Of a stretch of DNA of 11,462 nt, positions 7,468 to 11,462 are shown piece after piece. The DNA lies in NCBI RefSeq assembly GCF_042767895.1, contig NC_091588.1, positions 6,200,489 through 6,211,950 on the forward strand, read 5' to 3'. The stretch comes from Penaeus vannamei (taxonomy: Eukaryota > Arthropoda > Malacostraca > Decapoda > Penaeidae). Positions within the stretch are counted from its first letter, which is position 1; each line of letters opens with the position of its first letter. The notes below the pieces were generated by a model. The model did no database searches and was not told the DNA's origin. It saw nothing but the letters and a program-made list of their open reading frames with translations. The translations under genes and the position numbers were made by a program.

Positions 7468-8508
7468 ATGTGTGTGTTTGTTTGTTTGTGTGTGTGTGTG
7501 TTTGTATTGCGTATGTATTTTGTTTGTGTGTCTGTGTTCGTGTTGTGTGTGTGTGTGTGTATTTTGTTTGTGTGTCTGTGTTCGTACTGTGTGTGTGTGT
7601 TCGTGTTGTGTGTGTATTTTGTTTGTGTGTCTGTGTTTGTGTTGTGTGTGTATTTTGTTTGTGTGTCTGTGTCTGTGTTCGTACTGTGTGTTTATTTTGT
7701 TTGTGTGTGTGTGTTCTTGTTGTGTGTGTGTGTGTGTATTTTGTTTGTGTGTCTGTGTTCGTGCTGTGTGTGTGTGTTCGTGTTGTGTGTGTATTTTGTT
7801 TGTGTGTCTGTGTTTGTGTTGTGTGTGTGTATTTTGTTTGTGTGTGTCTGTGTTTGTGCTGTGCTGTGTGTGCATTTTGTTTGTGTGTCTGTGTTCGTGC
7901 TGTGTGTGTGTGTGTGTGTATTTTGTTTGTGTGTCTGTGTGTTCGTGCTGTGTGTGTGTGTTCGTGTGTTGTGTGTGTATTTTGTTTGTGTGTCTGTGTT
8001 CGTGTTGCTGTGTGTGTGTGTTCGTGTTGTGTGTGTATTTTGTTTGTGTGTCTGTGTTCGTGCTGTGTGTGTGTGTTCGTGTTGTGTGTGTATTTTGTTT
8101 GTGTGTCTGTGTTCGTGCTGTGTGTGTGTGTTCGTGTTGTGTGTGCATTTTGTTTGTGTGTCTGTGTTCGTGCTGGGTGTGTGTGTTCGTGTTGTGTGTG
8201 TGTGTGTGTGTTTTTGTTTGTGTGTCTGTGTTCGTGCTGTGTGTGTGTGTTCGTGTTGTGTGTGTATTTTGCTTGTGTGTCTGTGTTTCGTGTTGTGTGT
8301 GTGTGTGTGTGTGCATTTTGTTTGTGTGTCTGTGTTCGTACTGTGGGTGTGTGTTCGTGTTGTGTGTGTATTTTGTTTGTGTGTGTGTGTGTGTGTGTGT
8401 GTGCATTTTGTTTCTGTGTCTGTGTTCGTGGTGCGTGTGTGTGTTTGTGCTGTGTGTATTTTGTTTGTGTGTCTGTGTTCGTGTTGTGTGTGTGTATTTG
8501 TGTTATAT
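7468..8508. repeat. GT-rich minisatellite, 55-bp main unit, about 20 copies
   Basis: The anchor (A)TTTTG followed by TTTGTGTGTCTGTG recurs at 7517, 7561, 7616, 7652, 7694, 7738, 7793, 7831, 7874, 7920, 7979, 8037, 8092, 8147, about 8211, 8266, 8315, 8370, 8405 and 8458. The commonest step is 55 bp, with shorter classes of 35-46 and longer ones of 58-64 caused by GT-run length and loss of one TTCGTG(C/T)TGTGTG half-unit. The repeat lacks stops in the three plus frames and in at least two minus frames, so frames of 320-444 codons coexist. That pattern is a repeat artefact and not a set of genes. Confidence 0.95.
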
Positions 8509-8820
8509 GTGTGTGTCTGTGTTCGTGCTGTGTGTGTGTGTCGGTGCTTGTGTTCTGTGTGTGTGTGTCTGTCTTTCGTGTGTGTCTGTGTTGTGTGTTT
8601 GTCTGTGTATGTGTGTGTGCGTGCATGTTTGTCTGTTTGTGTCTGTGTTTGTGCGTATATGTGTGTGTGTGTTTGTCAGAGAGTAAATTTAGTCCGGGTG
8701 ATACTGATGCGTGTGGGTGTATGTTTGTGTCTGTGCTTATGAATGTGTGCGTATGAGTAAACGTGTTATGTGCGTGTATTTTAAGAGGCAGGGGATAGGT
8801 GGGTGTGTCTGTGTACGTTT
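8509..8820. repeat. degenerate GT-rich sequence
   Basis: GT words continue with TCTGTCTTTCGTG and GTGTGCGTGCATG variants but without the 55-bp anchor. A short unique piece at about 8677-8710 (AGAGAGTAAATTTAGTCCGG and following) interrupts it. The right end grades into the pyrimidine tract. Nothing coding is supported. Confidence 0.85.
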
Positions 8821-9083
8821 GTCTCTTGTCTTATATAATGTCCTTCTTTCCTCTTTCTCCCTCTTCTCTTCCTTTCTCCTCCCCTCCCCTTCTCCCCAAC
8901 GCCACTCTCTTTTTGTCTTTTTTCTTTTTTTTATCTCTCCTCTTCCCTTTCCTTTTCCTAATCTCCATTTCTTCTCCATCTCTATCTCTCTGTCTCTATG
9001 TCTCTGCCTGTCTGCCTGTCTGTTTGTCTGTCTATCTATCTATCTCCTCTCTCTCTGTCCGTCACTGTCTTTGCCCTGTCTTC

Positions 9084-9171
<88 letters not shown>

Positions 9172-9209
9172 TCTCTCTCTCCCTATCTATCTATCTATCT
9201 CTCACTACA

Positions 9210-9244
<35 letters not shown>

Positions 9245-9252
9245 TCTCTTTC

Positions 9253-9347
<95 letters not shown>

Positions 9348-9419
9348 TCTCTCTCACTATCTCTATCTTTTTCTCTCTCCTCTCTTCTCTGTCCATCCTA
9401 CCTCTCCCCACCTTTGTCA
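8821..9419. repeat. pyrimidine tract with (TC)n, (TGTC)n and (TATC)n
   Basis: An irregular CTTTCC/CCTCC lead (8821-8990) is followed by TGTCTGCCTGTCTG words (about 9003-9032), short TATC runs (about 9030-9043 and 9184-9200) and long (TC)n runs at about 9088-9163, 9211-9237 and 9260-9340. It forms the left, pyrimidine half of the second pyrimidine/spacer/purine block. The Ser/Leu frames through it are repeat by-products. Confidence 0.95.
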
Positions 9420-9494
9420 CTTAACTGAATTGATGAAAATCGTTGCACTGATACAGCTGTCTTGAGTAAAAGACTCCGGAAGTAAAAATAAATA
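9420..9494. other. unique spacer between pyrimidine and purine tracts
   Basis: This is 75 bp of ordinary sequence at the point where the plus strand changes from C/T to A/G. A 5-bp stem (GTCTT 9459-9463 with AAGAC 9470-9474) is the only local fold I see and is not significant. It has no evident similarity to the spacer at 2265-2325. Confidence 0.65.
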
Positions 9495-10144
9495 GGAGGG
9501 AGAGGGAGAGAAGGGGTAGGAGGGGAGGAGAGGGGAGAGAGAGAGAAAGAGAGGAGGAAAGGAGAGGGAGAGAAGGAGGGAAGGAGAAGAGGGAGGGAGA
9601 GAGAGAAAGAGGGAGGGAAGGGAGAGGGAGAGAAGGGAGGGAGGAGAGGGGAGATAGAGAGAAGAGAGGGAGAGAAGGAAGGAGAGGGAGAGGGAGGAAG
9701 AGAAGGGGAGGAGGGGAGGAGAGGTGAGAGAAGGAGGAGAAGGAAGAGGAGAGGAGGAGGAAGAGAAGGGAGGAGGGAGGAGGTAGAGGAGAGGGAAGGG
9801 AGGGAGAGGGAGAGGAAGAGAAAGGGGAGGAGGAGAGGAGAGAGGGAGGAAAGGGGAGGAGAAGGAAAGAGAGGGAGAGGAGGAGAGGAAAGGAAAGGGG
9901 AGAGGAGAGAAGAGGAGAGGGAGAGGAAGGAGAGGAGAGAAGAGGAGGAGGAGGAGAGGGAGAAAAGGGGGGAGGGGGGGAGAGGGAGAGAAGGGAGGAG
10001 GGGAGGGGAGGGGAGGAGAGGGAGAGGGAGAGGGAGGGGAGAAGGGGAGGAGAGGGAGAGGAGAGAGAAGGGGGGGAGGGGAGGGAGAGGGAGAGAAGGG
10101 GGGGAGGAGGAGGGAGAGAAGGAGGAGGAGAGGGAGAGAAGGGG
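9495..10144. repeat. near-pure purine tract (GGA/GAGG-rich)
   Basis: Across 650 nt the plus strand has only four pyrimidines, all T, at 9517, 9655, 9725 and 9784. From 9785 to 10144 there is a 360-nt run of A and G only. Words such as GGAGAGGGAGAGAAGG and GGAGGAGG recur without one fixed period, and G-runs become longer toward the right (G6-G7 near 9967-10095). Triplex and quadruplex formation are both possible. The Ser/Pro/Leu minus-strand frames of about 250 codons are translations of the complementary C/T repeat. Confidence 0.97.
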
Positions 10145-10240
10145 TGGGGCAGAGTTATCAAACTGTTCCATCATAGAGACTTTGATATCAGAGAGTTTTC
10201 AAGTTATTGAGCATATGGGTGTACACGTGCGTACGTTATC
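10145..10240. other. short unique sequence
   Basis: This is about 95 bp of non-repetitive DNA between the purine tract and the A/T palindrome, ending in GTACACGTGCGTACG (10221-10235). No gene or known site is recognised. Confidence 0.6.
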
Positions 10241-10315
<75 letters not shown>

Positions 10316-10321
10316 TTTTTT
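10241..10321. repeat. A-run / (AT)15 / T-run perfect palindrome
   Basis: A29 at 10241-10269 runs into alternating AT to 10298 and then T to 10321. The (AT)15 core (10269-10298) is flanked by 28 A on the left and 23 T on the right, so 10246-10321 is a 76-bp perfect inverted repeat centred between 10283 and 10284. It could extrude as a long cruciform and is also difficult to sequence accurately, so the run lengths are uncertain. Confidence 0.95.
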
Positions 10322-10610
10322 CCTTTTTCTTTAATGGATATGTGTGCGTTCAGAAGTGTGTGTGTGTGTGTGCGTGTGTTTGCATGTGCTTATGTGTGTG
10401 TATTTGTGTGTGTGTGTGTGTTTGTATGTGCTTATGAGTGTGTGTGTGTGAGTGTGTGTGCATGTGTGTGTGTGCGTTTGTGTTATGCGTGTGTTTGTGT
10501 TCGTGCTGTGTGTGTGTGCGCGTGCGTGTCTGTGTGTGTGTGTGTTTAAGTGTTTGTTTGTGAGTGTGTGTGTGTGTGTGTATGTGTTTGTGTGTGTGAG
10601 TGTGTGTAAG
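10322..10610. repeat. imperfect GT-rich array
   Basis: GTGTGT runs are interrupted by GCATGTGCTTATG, GTATGTGCTTATGAG and GTGCGCGTGCGTG words. The word TGTTCGTGCTGTGTGTGTGT near 10498-10518 is the same as the half-unit of the GT minisatellite at 7468-8508. Open frames on both strands are Cys/Val or His/Thr repeats. Confidence 0.92.
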
Positions 10611-10840
10611 CAAACCAAAAAAACAGGTAAAAAGAAAAGAAAAGCTTACTTATCATCTTAATTCACTCAAAAAAAAAAAAAAAAAAAAAAAAAAACGCAA
10701 AACGATAAATTAATCTCCGAATAATTGAAAACCAATTAATATTTATCCGCCGCCTGACTGGTCATAAATCTCAATTATCAGATATGATTAATGGGAACTC
10801 ATTAGGCATTCATAGACCTAGCCACGCTCTCTGTTTGGAA
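10611..10840. other. unique AT-rich island with A27 run and TAAT cores
   Basis: This is non-repetitive DNA containing an A27 homopolymer at 10669-10695, followed by about 145 bp with a concentration of TAAT/ATTA cores (roughly 10707-10806) and one GC-rich word, CCGCCGCCTGACTGG. No exon or RNA gene is recognised. The A27 has no retroposon-like body upstream that I can identify. Confidence 0.55.
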
Positions 10841-10912
10841 GGGAGAGAGAAGGGAAGCAGAGACAGGGAAGGAAAGAAAGAGGGAGAGAAGGAGAGAGAA
10901 AGAAAGGAGGGA

Positions 10913-10963
<51 letters not shown>

Positions 10964-11125
10964 TAAGAGAGAGAGAAAGTGAATGAGTGAAGGAGAGAGA
11001 GAAGGAGAGAGTAAGAGAGGGATAAAGGGAATGAGAGAAGAAGAGAAAGAGAGAGAGAGAAAATGAGTAAGAGAGAGAGAGAATGAGTGAAGGAGAGAGA
11101 GAAAGAGAGCAATAGAGAGAGAACA

Positions 11126-11161
<36 letters not shown>

Positions 11162-11251
11162 TCCATGAGTGAAAGAGAGAGAGAGAGCAAGAGAGAGCGA
11201 GAGAGAGAGTAAGAAATAGAGAAAGTGAATGAGTGAAAGAGAGAGAGAGAT
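10841..11251. repeat. (GA)n-rich purine tract with ATGAGTGAA words
   Basis: GAGAGA and GGAGAGA words make up most of the tract, with a pure (GA)n run at about 10918-10957 and another near 11128-11157. AATGAGTAAGAGAGAGAG occurs at 10958 and 11062, and ATGAGTGAA at about 10983, 11083, 11165 and 11229, suggesting a loose internal duplication of about 100 bp. The Ser/Leu minus-strand and Glu/Arg plus-strand frames are repeat by-products. Confidence 0.93.
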
Positions 11252-11280
11252 TAGAATTGGTTTGAATCCCCTGAACACTT

Positions 11281-11462
11281 CCCTCCTTCTTTATCTCTTA
11301 TTTCCTATGTTTCCCTTTCTCCTCTTTGTTTGTTTTTCTTGCTCTCTTATCCTTTACTTTCCCCTCCCCTTCGCTTCCATATCTTTTCGTCTCTCTCTAC
11401 CTACCCTTTTCTCTTTTTTCGCCTATTCCTCCCTCTCTCCTTCTCTCTCTCCTATCTCTGCC
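11281..11462. repeat. irregular pyrimidine-rich tract
   Basis: After about 30 bp of unique sequence (11252-11280), the plus strand is C/T-rich to the window edge, with scattered A and G and no fixed period. The strand bias is opposite to the purine tract just to the left. It is cut by the window end. Confidence 0.8.

Noticed and set aside
7422..8756. Plus-strand frames of 444, 410 and 424 codons and minus-strand frames of 414 and 320 codons
   Set aside because: They overlap in five frames of the same GT-rich minisatellite. The unit has no stops and a length not divisible by three, so all frames stay open. The products are Cys/Val or His/Thr repeats.
9398..10174. Two overlapping minus-strand frames of about 250 codons, Ser/Pro/Leu-rich
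   Set aside because: Both translate the complement of the near-pure purine tract in different frames. Composition is forced by the DNA repeat.
10669..10695. A27 run as the poly-A tail of a retrocopy
   Set aside because: The upstream sequence shows no gene-like body, no AATAAA signal at suitable distance and no target-site duplication that I could find.
11259..11270. GGTTTGAATCCC, similar to a tRNA B box
   Set aside because: No A box, acceptor stem or anticodon arm lies upstream, where only (GA)n repeat is found. A tRNA or intact tRNA-derived SINE head is not supported.

Overview
The window contains no gene that I can support. It looks like intergenic or intronic DNA from an animal genome with an extreme load of simple repeats. 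The density and variety of (TC)n, (GT/CA)n, GGA/CCT, AT-trinucleotide and 9-55 bp minisatellite arrays, with AT-rich unique islands between them, is best known from penaeid shrimp and some other crustaceans. That placement is an inference from texture, not from a marker gene. There is no bacterial operon, CRISPR array, rRNA or tRNA. All long open frames lie inside repeats that happen to lack stop codons, and several are open in three or more frames at once.

Layout: 1-130 low-copy DNA, possibly the 3' tail of a non-LTR retroelement. 131-511 (TC)n. 558-925 an A-rich minisatellite with 43-bp and 33-bp units. 1051-1410 a G-run block followed by a C-rich tract. 1465-1797 (GT)n containing seven identical 34-bp units. 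1798-2264 a pyrimidine tract. 2265-2325 a short unique spacer with an exact 9-bp inverted repeat. About 2338-3100 a purine tract. 3122-3168 a conserved-looking retroelement-like motif leading into a (RTY)n tract to about 3531. 3781-4395 a large (TC)n. 4496-4746 (CA)n. 4981-5256 an AT-rich 55-bp minisatellite. 5257-5790 unique DNA. 5791-5872 G/GT-rich. 5963-6462 an assembly gap of exactly 500 N. 6463-6553 (AT)n. 6554-7467 unique AT-rich DNA holding a diverged tandem duplication. 7468-8820 a GT-rich minisatellite (55-bp main unit). 8821-9419 a pyrimidine tract. 9420-9494 a spacer. 9495-10144 an almost pure purine tract. 10241-10321 an A/(AT)/T palindrome. 10322-10610 GT-rich. 10611-10840 unique DNA with a poly-A run. 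10841-11251 purine. 11281-11462 pyrimidine.

The most notable organisation is that the same composite order (GT-rich array, pyrimidine tract, unique spacer of 60-80 bp, purine tract) occurs twice, at 1465-3100 and 7468-10144. The pyrimidine and purine tracts can in principle pair with each other across the spacer. Other points of interest are the 360-nt uninterrupted purine run, the 76-bp perfect palindrome, the homogeneous 34-bp array, and the old tandem duplication with a private 9-bp expansion. None of these amounts to a demonstrable new biological system. They are best read as DNA-structure and repeat-evolution features, and in places as likely assembly hazards.
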